Origin: Ruminococcaceae bacterium UBA1865
GTDB lineage: Bacteria > Bacillota > Clostridia > Oscillospirales > Acutalibacteraceae
Assembly: GCA_002338255.1 (NCBI GenBank)
Contig: DDHX01000034.1
Span: forward strand, 1-15,278
Direction: 5' to 3'
Length of the DNA stretch: 15,278 bases
Shown here: positions 6,678-14,103 of the stretch, piece after piece
How positions within the stretch are numbered: the stretch's first letter is position 1
Layout: each line of letters opens with the position of its first letter
Notes under the pieces: model-generated
Databases searched by the model: none
Seen by the model: only the letters and a program-made list of their open reading frames with translations
Told to the model about the DNA's origin: nothing
Position numbers and translations under genes: made by a program

Positions 6678-7971
6678 AAAATGAGTTAGATAAAAAGCCG
6701 CAACCATCGGGCAAAAGCTTGGAAGAATTCATCTGTTTGCCATTTTTAGGCTGATTATACTTAATCAATCGTTGTATTGCATCTAAATAATTTTTATCAT
6801 TCTGCTCAAGTAAATATTGATAGCTAGTGTTTGCATCATTAAATGTATTCTGGCGAATTGCATTCCTGACCTTCAAATAATGATATGTCTTTAGTTCGCC
6901 AGATACGCTCATGGGAAAGTTAAAGCATTTACAGCGTTGGCATCTTTCAATTTTTGGCGATAGGTCATCTTGGATGCAATGTCCCATTTTTTTGTAATCA
7001 CAACTTTCAATTATTAGCATTTCAATTTCATCATCGCTTAAAAGCTGTTTATAAGGCTTAATCTCAACCTTTTCATAAGCCTCCCATATATTATCGTATA
7101 TACTCTCTTTTGCAAAGTACTTTTGCACCTGAACTTTTAATTCGGGCCTTTTATTAAAATATGCAATTATTTCTTCCTTTTGGACTTCTTTTATGAGGGC
7201 TAACCTATTCGATACCCATCCGTCAGGTGTATTTTCAAAGCAATGGCCTTCTGCCTTAACGATAAAAAGCCGCATGTCATTACATAATTTTCCTCGGGCC
7301 AAGGTAATAGGAGATGATATAAAATCTCTACCATATTTTAATAATACATCTTCCATCTTTAGGCAAAAATGCGAATAAACATCTTGATAATCCGTTTGAT
7401 ACGGATTTTGCTGTGGTTCTTCATAAAGTATTCCAATTTCATATATATAATCCATTGCTTCAAGAATTCCATTTTGTAAGCATACACCTTTATATCCATA
7501 TACAGGTTTCTCTACATCTGGTACGGCAACATCTCTGTAAATATCCATGATTTTAATACTGCGAATATCAGAGAGCGGTATGTTCACTTCTAATGCGCCT
7601 TTCCTATGTAATCCGTACTCTATTTCAGGATTATATTCATCATTGCGACATATTAAAGAATAATCTTCTTTTAATTCGACTGGAAAGCAAGTATATTCTG
7701 TCTTGTCTCTGAGCATTATTACACAATATGCCTGTTCTCTGATAATTTTATTCTCTACCCAAATACTTAATCTAGGATCAAAGCCCTCAATCGAACACTC
7801 TGTAGAATAAAAATAATTTTCGGTATTCAAAAACTGTGAACGTTTTTTCCAATCATCAATCTTTTCACAGGTTTCACACATAAAAATCCAATTTCTTCTT
7901 AAAAGCACTTCAAAGTATTTTGAGAGTTTGACATCACAAATTTTCCCACATTTTTTACATTGAAACAACAT
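6676..7971 (-). CDS. Orphan cysteine-cluster protein between repeats, 431 aa, function unknown
   Basis: ATG 7971 has AGGAG five bases upstream, and the frame is open for 431 residues, so this is a real gene. I do not recognise the family. The N-terminus holds a zinc-ribbon-like pattern: C5-x2-C8 and C32-x2-C35, with C12 between. A second cluster lies near the C-terminus: H331, C332, C344, C347 and C349. The middle is a mix of strand-like and acidic helical segments with no nuclease, ATPase or methylase motif that I can identify. No signal peptide or membrane segment is present. It stands alone, with 332 and 422 bases of non-coding DNA on its two sides, each holding a copy of the same repeat. 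Its position among defence modules suggests an anti-phage role, possibly as a zinc-dependent sensor or nucleic-acid binder. That is inference from context. Confidence 0.85.
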   Translation of the reverse strand: MLFQCKKCGKICDVKLSKYFEVLLRRNWIFMCETCEKIDDWKKRSQFLNTENYFYSTECSIEGFDPRLSIWVENKIIREQAYCVIMLRDKTEYTCFPVELKEDYSLICRNDEYNPEIEYGLHRKGALEVNIPLSDIRSIKIMDIYRDVAVPDVEKPVYGYKGVCLQNGILEAMDYIYEIGILYEEPQQNPYQTDYQDVYSHFCLKMEDVLLKYGRDFISSPITLARGKLCNDMRLFIVKAEGHCFENTPDGWVSNRLALIKEVQKEEIIAYFNKRPELKVQVQKYFAKESIYDNIWEAYEKVEIKPYKQLLSDDEIEMLIIESCDYKKMGHCIQDDLSPKIERCQRCKCFNFPMSVSGELKTYHYLKVRNAIRQNTFNDANTSYQYLLEQNDKNYLDAIQRLIKYNQPKNGKQMNSSKLLPDGCGFLSNSF

Positions 7972-8152
7972 TAAATCTCCTAAAGTTAATATTACATTTT
8001 CATCTTGTAGCAGGGCTTGCTTCTGTTATTCAACTCCAAATTCATCTTACTCACTTTTTAGTGGGTGTAATTTCATCTAATCAAGGAAAGAGTATATTGT
8101 GTAAATTTATCTTATTACTTCTTATGGGATGCTAGATCCTACGACTATTTTA

Positions 8153-8338
8153 ACTATCTAGTTTAATCCAGGCTGTGTGAAAACAAAACCTGCATTTTTC
8201 AATTTACCACTGTAATGTTATTTCTTCACAATAATCGGAGTTATATCTCCATTTTGGCATACATATTCATAAAATTTTAGGATTCTGCACCACCGTTTGA
8301 TATATTTTTTCGTTTTTACATAGTCTCAAACATAATGG
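8153..8338. repeat. MITE-like repeat, copy 2 (158-base core at 8168-8325)
   Basis: Second copy of the element found at 6418-6603, in the same orientation and with the same core length. The left end reads GGCTGTGTGAAAACAAAA, and the complement of the right end reads GACTATGTAAAAACGAAAA, so the terminal inverted repeats are better kept here than in copy 1. Flanking pentamers are ttaat (8163-8167) and tcaaa (8326-8330). It occupies much of the 422-base gap between the UvrD-like gene and the orphan gene. Bases 7972-8152 of that gap hold nothing I can identify beyond the orphan gene's ribosome site; 8339-8393 holds only a weak AAAGCC/GGCTTT dyad. Confidence 0.65.
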
Positions 8339-8393
8339 AAAGCCAATAGAATTTAACTTAGGCTTTTAATGAAGCTTTGATAATATCAGATAT

Positions 8394-10337
8394 TTAAACA
8401 GATATGATTTCAAAACCCGCATTCGTCAAAACTGTTCGCTGAGACTCATCAAGAGGGGATGAATGTGGGTTTGGAATTCCTAAAACAAGAAGTTGTTTTG
8501 CTCTAGAGAATGCGACATAGGCAAGTCTATTACACTCTCCAATATTATTACTTCCAGTAGCAAACCAGTCTGCCCAATAAGAACCATTGTCTTCGTTGTT
8601 TTTCTTATATATAGACATAAAAAGTACGGCATCTAAACTCATTCCCTTACAACTGTGAATCGTCTCAATTGAGCATTGCGATATTGCATTGCCTTTATCA
8701 ATAAATGTGTTTACTGCAATTCGATCCCGATTTCCCTGACGAATATTGCCAAGTTTAATGGTTTTTCCTTTTAAGCATCGGATATCAGAAATAAAGGTAT
8801 CATTTAATGACTCTTGTAAAAGCGCTTTCCATTGCGCCCAAGTAACGTCAAAATTACTAAGGCTTTCTGTGGCAAGTAATTGGTTTTGTACCTTAATGAG
8901 TAGCCTTCTCCATTCATTGCTTTCTATTTCGACGGGTTTAAATAATTGAGTGATGTTAGAATGAGTACTATCTACGAAAAATGTTCTTTGCAAGGCTCGG
9001 CCAAGAAGTTGCACACTCAATTGATAATCTTCAACCTGGTTAGTGCTGTTATGTAGATATATAGAACGAGCAAAATCTTCTACAGTATTTATGGACTTAT
9101 CCGCAAGCTTTCTACCGAGTAATTTTTGCTTTAAGCTAATACCACGAACTATAACCCTACTCTTTTGCAAATCCAAATGGCTTTCAATAATGAGTTCTTC
9201 AAAAATCTTAAGCACCTGTTGGTCTTCCCCCTTTTGATACATTATGGCAACAAGGGGGTTCTTGACAGTTTGAAGTGGCTTACCTTCACTATCTTTGGGT
9301 TTGCATAATAGTGACATGGATGCATTAACTATCGCATCACAACTACGGTAATTCTCGGTCAATTTACTTTCACTCATGGACAATTCACGGATAAAATTTT
9401 CCGTATCTCCAGGAATAATATTTCTAAATTCATAGATAGATTGATTTAGATCACCTATCACATGTATCTTTGCCCCATGTGAATGAAGTTCTTTAATGAT
9501 TTGAAGTTGAGAAAATGATAAATCCTGGCATTCATCAATTAGTATTATTGGAAAGCGTTTGGCAACATATTTAGCTACATCTTGATGTTCATACAGTAGC
9601 TGATAAGTAAGTACTTCAACGTCTTCATATGTAGCGAATCCAGCAGACCAAAACTTTAGTTTTAATTCTATTAACTCTTTTTCTCTCCATAAATCAGTGC
9701 GTAATAGCCCATCCAGAATATTCTGTCCATCTCGAAATAAGCCACAATATATAAATTTTCCGGATTTCATATCTTTATAAAATTCATTAGCTTTTATATG
9801 TTGAAGCCTTTCATACATATATTTTGTTTCAAAAGAATGTAGGAAATCACTTGAACAATCAGAATCTATTATTCGTATGCTATTATCTAGTGTTTCTTTA
9901 TTATAGTAACCCGTAACAATTTGCAGAAAAGGATTTGCGATATAGCCGTGAATCCAGCTTGTAAACGTGCCAAGGAAATGAGGATAACCGATTTGCGAAC
10001 CAAGATATGATGCTACCCTATCTCTCAATTCGTCTTCTGCTGAATTGGTAAAAGTCAAAATAGCGATACCTGTGTTTGGAGATGTCCATCTTTTAACTTC
10101 ATATGCACTTTTGGCCCCAACAACCTCTGTCTTTCCGCTTCCTGGGCAGGCATTAAGATATATATCTGCGACTAAATCAGAAAGAATACAGCGTACTTGC
10201 TGATTGCTCAAATGATTAATGCAACAAAAATCAGACCTCATGCATTTGCGCTGCAAATTTCCATTGCATTGTCTTATGTTTTCTGATTCCGAATTGCGTC
10301 CGCATAAAACCTCAAATAGAGGCGTACGATCAATCAT
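8394..10337 (-). CDS. UvrD-like superfamily 1 helicase, GajB-type partner of the OLD nuclease, 647 aa
   Basis: The ATG at 10337 (MIDRTPLFEVL) is chosen because GGAGG lies just upstream and the start overlaps the preceding stop by eight bases (ATGATTGA), a coupled arrangement. The frame also opens at 10415, but that would overlap the upstream gene by 86 bases. Helicase motifs, in order: Walker A ACPGSGKT (63-70), motif Ia LTFTNSA (94-100), motif II ILIDECQD (265-272), motif III GDLNQSIYEFR (295-305), motif IV LTENYRS (326-332), motif V TIHSCKGMSLDA, and motif VI YVAFSRAKQ near the end. The first 40 residues hold five cysteines, possibly a small metal site. An OLD nuclease followed by a UvrD-type helicase is the layout of Gabija. 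At 647 residues it is longer than the best-known GajB (about 500). Confidence 0.88.
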   Translation of the reverse strand: MIDRTPLFEVLCGRNSESENIRQCNGNLQRKCMRSDFCCINHLSNQQVRCILSDLVADIYLNACPGSGKTEVVGAKSAYEVKRWTSPNTGIAILTFTNSAEDELRDRVASYLGSQIGYPHFLGTFTSWIHGYIANPFLQIVTGYYNKETLDNSIRIIDSDCSSDFLHSFETKYMYERLQHIKANEFYKDMKSGKFIYCGLFRDGQNILDGLLRTDLWREKELIELKLKFWSAGFATYEDVEVLTYQLLYEHQDVAKYVAKRFPIILIDECQDLSFSQLQIIKELHSHGAKIHVIGDLNQSIYEFRNIIPGDTENFIRELSMSESKLTENYRSCDAIVNASMSLLCKPKDSEGKPLQTVKNPLVAIMYQKGEDQQVLKIFEELIIESHLDLQKSRVIVRGISLKQKLLGRKLADKSINTVEDFARSIYLHNSTNQVEDYQLSVQLLGRALQRTFFVDSTHSNITQLFKPVEIESNEWRRLLIKVQNQLLATESLSNFDVTWAQWKALLQESLNDTFISDIRCLKGKTIKLGNIRQGNRDRIAVNTFIDKGNAISQCSIETIHSCKGMSLDAVLFMSIYKKNNEDNGSYWADWFATGSNNIGECNRLAYVAFSRAKQLLVLGIPNPHSSPLDESQRTVLTNAGFEIISV

Positions 10338-10938
10338 GCTTAGCCTCCAAAAGTTCCAAGCTGAGAATGAAGCGAATAGCATTACATATATAGTCTGGGA
10401 CACTGAAATCATCATCTATCTGGGCATATAGTAATTGAGCAAAAAGTCCTTTTCCAAGATAGTCACTATCTATTTGATGCAAAATATCAAGGGCCATTTG
10501 AGGATCATCCATTTTTATTGGAGTGCCATTTTCTTCAGAAGTCAATAAAACATAATAACCTTCGAGTCTCTTTTTTATTGCCCCATTAGTAGGTATTTTA
10601 TCGAGGATAATTGATATCATAATTTTCGCATTGTGATGACTTTCTATAGCCAGATCATATTCAAAGGTTTTCAAATTCACAAACACACGGCAATTACTAG
10701 TCATGTTCTGCATCTGATTACCAAAATATAACTGAGGGTTATGACCTATGATAGGACTGTCTTTTGTGGGCTTGCTCTCTATTTCTTTCTCTATTTTTTC
10801 ACCAGACGATGAATCAACGTGCGTTTCAATTTTGGAAGGCGGGTCATTATCTGTGAGAGCTACACACCTTGTAAGAATAGCCTTGCTTTTTTTAAATTCA
10901 CCGTCACTGAAGGCGTCTTTCTTTAAAAACTCACTCAA
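10330..10938 (-). pseudogene. OLD-family nuclease, C-terminal TOPRIM fragment (after frameshift)
   Basis: This reading frame continues the OLD nuclease that begins at 12347 but is shifted by one base. A TTG at 10938 could formally start it, yet no ribosome site precedes it. The open frame extends upstream past 11000, overlapping the end of the first fragment and adding residues such as NSLLIPERKK. It supplies the missing catalytic half: RCVALTDNDPPS with the TOPRIM D-x-D pair (D30 and D32 of this fragment), NLKTFEYDLA (89-98), and KGLFAQLLY near the end, all typical of OLD TOPRIM domains. It cannot act alone, because the glutamate motif and the ATPase are in the first fragment. The stop overlaps the start of the UvrD-like gene by eight bases. 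Confidence 0.85.
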
Positions 10939-10985
10939 CCGTTCATTGTATTTTTCTTTCGTATCCTCTTTTTTTCTTTCTGGAA

Positions 10986-12347
10986 TTAGTAAACTATTCC
11001 ATTGTACAACTGCATAAAGTACTGAAAATAGATTCCATTCATATTAATCACAGAAACACCGGCATCTTCAAGAGACCCTATTACTGAGTGATGTTCTTTA
11101 CCATATTTTTTTAGGTAGATTTCTGCCAATTTCGGAATCAATATTGCTTCTGCAATACCTTCAACGAAAATATTTGCTTTAGAGAACAGTAAGGTGGATT
11201 TTGTGGCATCGAGCCATCGGTTTATAAAATCTTCCGCATTTTTATTTATCCCACATTCACTCAAGGACACAATCGATAAACAATTTTCCGATTTGTTAAA
11301 ACAGATGATTTGATTAATTGGTGTCGCCGCAGCCAGTGTAGTTGAATGTGTTGTAATAATGACCTGAATATCATAATCAGCTGCTTGTTTGTCTAGATAT
11401 TTAAGAAGCTTAATTTGCAACTGCGGATGCAAATGTGCTTCCAGTTCTTCAATCAACAAAATGCGTGGTGTAGTATACTTTTCTTTTAATCCTTCAAATT
11501 CGGCTAATATAGTGGCTATATATATTAGATTGTTATATCCAAGGCTGTTTTCAAACAAATTTCGATACGCTGTCCCTTCATCAGGATTGATGCCAGGGAA
11601 AAATAACAGGCGAAGTGATTCAACGATACGCTCATATGATAATTCATTAAACTGAATCCGAGTACTTTGCCCAAATATAGAGCCGACAGCATTTTTAAGG
11701 CTTGCGTTAATCAGTTCGTTTGCCCGTCTAATATCAGCCTTTCCTGCAGTTTTATCATTAAACTGCTTTACATCAGCTTCTAGCTGTATTGGTTCATGAT
11801 TTTTGCGCTTCTCAAGTAATTCATCAGCTGACAAGTTAGTTATGAATCTAGCCAATCGTGACCCCCGACCCGACCTCAACTTTCTTTCAGCATCTCGTAA
11901 TGCAGGTAAATAAACACATTGAATATCATTCAGTGGTTCCCAATCAAATATACTATTGCTTGAATTTCCTCCCCACCTTTTTTGCTTAAAAAAACTACGA
12001 GCATTAAGGGTATTGCTATACTCTACATTTAGTTTAGCATCAAATTTTGGAGTAAGCCATGTCAGATATTCAACTTTCTGTTCCTCTGACAACCCGGAAA
12101 ATATGCCGGAGATAAAGATGTGGTCTGCAGGAGTACTGTCCGTACTATAAGAACTATAGAAATCCTCGGCTCTTATACCTTCACGTGAAAATTCGGATTC
12201 ATTAAGCAAGATACGAATAGCGTCAATAACTGTACTTTTACCGCACCCGTTTTCACCTACAAGTAAGTTAAGGCCTTGATGTAAGCTGACAATCTTCGGC
12301 TTACCGAACATTCGGAAATTATCAATTCTAAGCTTTGATAGATACAT
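10986..12347 (-). CDS. OLD-family ATP-dependent nuclease, GajA-type, N-terminal part (frameshifted), 453 aa
   Basis: ATG 12347 has AGAGGA seven bases upstream. The protein begins with an ABC-type ATPase: LRIDNFRMF, Walker A GENGCGKST (31-39), a signature-like NSLGYNN (268-274), Walker B ILLIEELEAHLHP (297-309) and a TTHS H-loop (333-336). The first TOPRIM motif follows, FVEGIAEAILIP with E396 and E400. The frame then hits TAA at 10986, just before the D-x-D motif, which is found in the next frame. With the downstream fragment the restored protein would be about 670 residues. OLD plus UvrD defines Gabija, in which GajA is a DNA nicking or cutting enzyme controlled by nucleotide levels. As read, this copy lacks the metal-binding aspartates and should be inactive unless the frameshift is a sequencing error or is bypassed. 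Confidence 0.88.
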   Translation of the reverse strand: MYLSKLRIDNFRMFGKPKIVSLHQGLNLLVGENGCGKSTVIDAIRILLNESEFSREGIRAEDFYSSYSTDSTPADHIFISGIFSGLSEEQKVEYLTWLTPKFDAKLNVEYSNTLNARSFFKQKRWGGNSSNSIFDWEPLNDIQCVYLPALRDAERKLRSGRGSRLARFITNLSADELLEKRKNHEPIQLEADVKQFNDKTAGKADIRRANELINASLKNAVGSIFGQSTRIQFNELSYERIVESLRLLFFPGINPDEGTAYRNLFENSLGYNNLIYIATILAEFEGLKEKYTTPRILLIEELEAHLHPQLQIKLLKYLDKQAADYDIQVIITTHSTTLAAATPINQIICFNKSENCLSIVSLSECGINKNAEDFINRWLDATKSTLLFSKANIFVEGIAEAILIPKLAEIYLKKYGKEHHSVIGSLEDAGVSVINMNGIYFQYFMQLYNGIVY

Positions 12348-12408
12348 TTTGATTTCCTCTTTTTACATAACTTTAGCTTCACATAATTACTACTTTAAAG
12401 AGACAGCA

Positions 12409-12522
12409 TTATAGCTTTTTTAGAATTTGTCCGTAATACATGTCGTGAGGCTCTTCATAAAGTATAATTTTATATGTTTCAGTTTGCTCTAATCCTTTGA
12501 CTTTCACGATATTGCTGTGCAT
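12409..12522 (-). CDS. Possible 37-residue small ORF overlapping the GIY-YIG gene end
   Basis: An ATG at 12522, in the +1 frame relative to the GIY-YIG fragment, opens a 37-residue frame that passes the fragment's stop and ends at 12409. Its second half, with TYKIILYEEPHDMYYGQIL, has a protein-like composition that random AT-rich DNA rarely gives. No ribosome site precedes the ATG, and the frame is far too short to assign. It could be a tiny gene translated by coupling, the remnant of a lost gene, or chance. It ends about 60 bases before the OLD gene. Confidence 0.25.
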   Translation of the reverse strand: MHSNIVKVKGLEQTETYKIILYEEPHDMYYGQILKKL

Positions 12523-13165
12523 CTGGGATATACTTGAAATCTACAGTTTTATCATAATTTTGCTTAACAACATTTTCAATTTCATTAAGTGTAACATTAT
12601 AAAATTCTTTGCGGTTATTTAACATATTAACCCTTTGATTCGCAAAAGCATTATGTAAAGCTGTTTCAAGTTTAGGAGCGTCCGCGGAAAAAATGAAAGC
12701 ATGGATATCAAATCTAAATGGAACGGATGCTCCACCTAATTCGTCAATCCGATCTTGAGGATCAAGACGGCGTGTCATTCCAATTTTGTATATGTTTTCA
12801 CCAAATGCCCCAATATTTGAAATTATATAGACATATCCAGCACGCTCATTAGCTTGACGATAATCCACATCTTTAAGAGCTTTTTCAAGATCAGATAGTT
12901 CACCTTTTGCAGCAATTACTTTTTCTTGTAAGTTTTCGCGCCGTGCCGAGTTTTGTTCATTTTCAATTTGTTCAAGCAATCGATGTAAAACATTCTCATA
13001 GTGAGATTGTTCCTTCTCAATTCTTCGATGCTCATCTTCTAATTCTTTTTGAACTTTTGCGTTTTCACGTTGAATTTCGCGTTGCTCTCGAATATATTCT
13101 TTTTCTTCTTGTTTTTTACTTGCATATTCATATGCAAGTGCTAATTCTTGATGTTTGTATTCCAA
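12479..13165 (-). pseudogene. T5orf172/MUG113-type GIY-YIG domain fragment (after an in-frame stop)
   Basis: This is the C-terminal half of the DUF4041 gene, in the same frame, beginning two codons after a TAA (13171-13169). The TTG at 13165 could serve as a start, but no ribosome site is seen. Residues 1-105 form a long charged coiled coil (EKEYIREQREIQRENAKV and following). From residue 110 comes the T5orf172/MUG113 variant of the GIY-YIG fold: GYVYIISN (110-117), YKIGMTRRLDPQDRIDEL (126-143), LHNAF (170-174) and NRKEFYNVT (184-192) with the usual glutamate E187. GIY-YIG enzymes cut DNA; the biochemical role of the DUF4041 fusion family is not well established. The DAQQYRES end matches the usual C-terminus as I remember it. 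If the stop is real, this half is probably not made. Confidence 0.85.
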
Positions 13166-13168
13166 ATA

Positions 13169-13894
13169 TTAAATCGATATTTGGATTGCATTACTGGCAT
13201 TGAGATTGTTTAATTTATCGAAGGCTTTATCGATTCGTGCCTTCATGCTTTCGAAATTACTAAACGTAACACCGCTAATAACGTTTTCACACTCAATATT
13301 AAATGTTAAGACTATCTGCTTGATATTATCGTTCGTCATTTTCTTTCCTTGCACACGGCTATTATTTACAAGCCACTCGGTTGTGCAGGTTGCTGCGGTT
13401 TTATTTTTAATCATTTCCTTTTGTAGGCTCCGCACATTACACAATTTGTCTTTATACTCTTCTGAAGTTGCAAAACTGTACATTGGCTTATACAATCCAA
13501 AATCCTGCAATAACTTTTCTTCTTCTAATTCAACAACATCTCCCTTTAATAATTTCTCTTGCTTTTTCAAATCATCAATTCGAGTAACAATATCAACTGC
13601 ATTGCTATAAGATTCTGTCTCCTGACTCAAACTTGTAATTTTATCTTCTAGAATATTAGCTTGCTTCTGTAAGTCTTGCAGATTAGCCAATTGCTTATCA
13701 GTGTCTGATTTTAAGCAGGTTTCCTGTTGCTCTAATTGGACGATATGTTGCTTGATATCAAGCGCATGACCATGCTCATCGGTCATTACGGAATTTAACC
13801 GCTTATTCTCCTCAGTTAACTGCCCCTTATCTTTTGACAAAACCTCAATAGTCGCTTTATATTCTTTGAGTCTGAATAAATCATTTATAAACAT
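13169..13894 (-). CDS. DUF4041 coiled-coil protein, N-terminal part, cut short by an in-frame TAA, 241 aa
   Basis: ATG 13894 (MFINDLFRLKEY) is chosen over an in-frame ATG at 13978, because AGAGGAG lies seven bases upstream. Residues about 7-127 are a coiled coil with many Q, E, K and L. Residues about 131-234 match DUF4041: FGLYKPMYSF, TSEEYKDKL, the QKEMIKNKTAA segment, then a W and NNSRVQGKKM, the FNIECEN segment, and MKARIDKAFDKLN. The frame ends at TAA (13171-13169). Two codons later it goes on in the same frame with EYKHQELALAYEY and the GIY-YIG domain, the usual continuation of this family. A single base change (for example GAA to TAA) would explain the stop. Full-length protein would be about 471 residues. 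DUF4041 plus GIY-YIG proteins are common in phages and genomic islands. Confidence 0.85.
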   Translation of the reverse strand: MFINDLFRLKEYKATIEVLSKDKGQLTEENKRLNSVMTDEHGHALDIKQHIVQLEQQETCLKSDTDKQLANLQDLQKQANILEDKITSLSQETESYSNAVDIVTRIDDLKKQEKLLKGDVVELEEEKLLQDFGLYKPMYSFATSEEYKDKLCNVRSLQKEMIKNKTAATCTTEWLVNNSRVQGKKMTNDNIKQIVLTFNIECENVISGVTFSNFESMKARIDKAFDKLNNLNASNAIQISI

Positions 13895-13911
13895 ATTTAT
13901 ACTCCTCTGAA

Positions 13912-14025
13912 TTATTCTGTGGGGGCAGGCAGTAACTTCCGTCTTCCATTTGGGCCATACGCGAAGTTCAGATGACACACTGTAATCTTAGTTATTGCTA
14001 CAATATGCTTGTCCAGTTCAAACAT
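13912..14025 (-). CDS. Possible 37-residue leader ORF before the DUF4041 gene
   Basis: An ATG at 14025 starts a 37-residue frame (MFELDKHIVAITK at the front, FAYGPNGRRK in the middle) that stops 17 bases before the DUF4041 start. Its first codons lie on the empty-site copy of the island's repeat flank. A similar translated sequence, with F-x-LDK at the front and FAY then RR later, occurs just before qatA. No strong ribosome site is seen. It may be a leader peptide, the remnant of a shared ancestral gene, or chance conservation of non-coding DNA. Confidence 0.3.
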   Translation of the reverse strand: MFELDKHIVAITKITVCHLNFAYGPNGRRKLLPAPTE

Positions 14026-14031
14026 AATAGG
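14009..14031. repeat. Empty-site version of the MITE target
   Basis: The plus strand reads gtccagttcaaacataat here. At the two filled copies the same flanks appear (gtccagt or atctagt at the left, cattag or cataat at the right), with the 158-base core between two pentamers. Here only one pentamer (tcaaa) is present. This is the pattern of an unoccupied or perfectly excised target in a third copy of the same host sequence. Confidence 0.5.
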
Positions 14032-14103
14032 AATCTGGAATGATCGAAATTGGAATTTGCACGGTAGGCAAAGCTATGCCTGCTTTAAGACAATTGCCGA
14101 AAC

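Noticed and set aside
10950..10985. A7 run as a programmed -1 frameshift site for the OLD gene
   Set aside because: The slippery A-run (about 10961-10973) lies downstream of the in-frame TAA at 10986-10988, so ribosomes in the first frame would have ended before reaching it.
13200..13610. 136-residue hydrophobic frame on the plus strand
   Set aside because: It is the antisense of the DUF4041 and coiled-coil coding region. Its hydrophobic look comes from the complement of lysine and glutamate codons.
14041..14100. Hairpin AGGCA-TAGCTT-TGCCT after the helicase-nuclease gene as a terminator
   Set aside because: The stem is only five base pairs and no T run follows on the minus strand.
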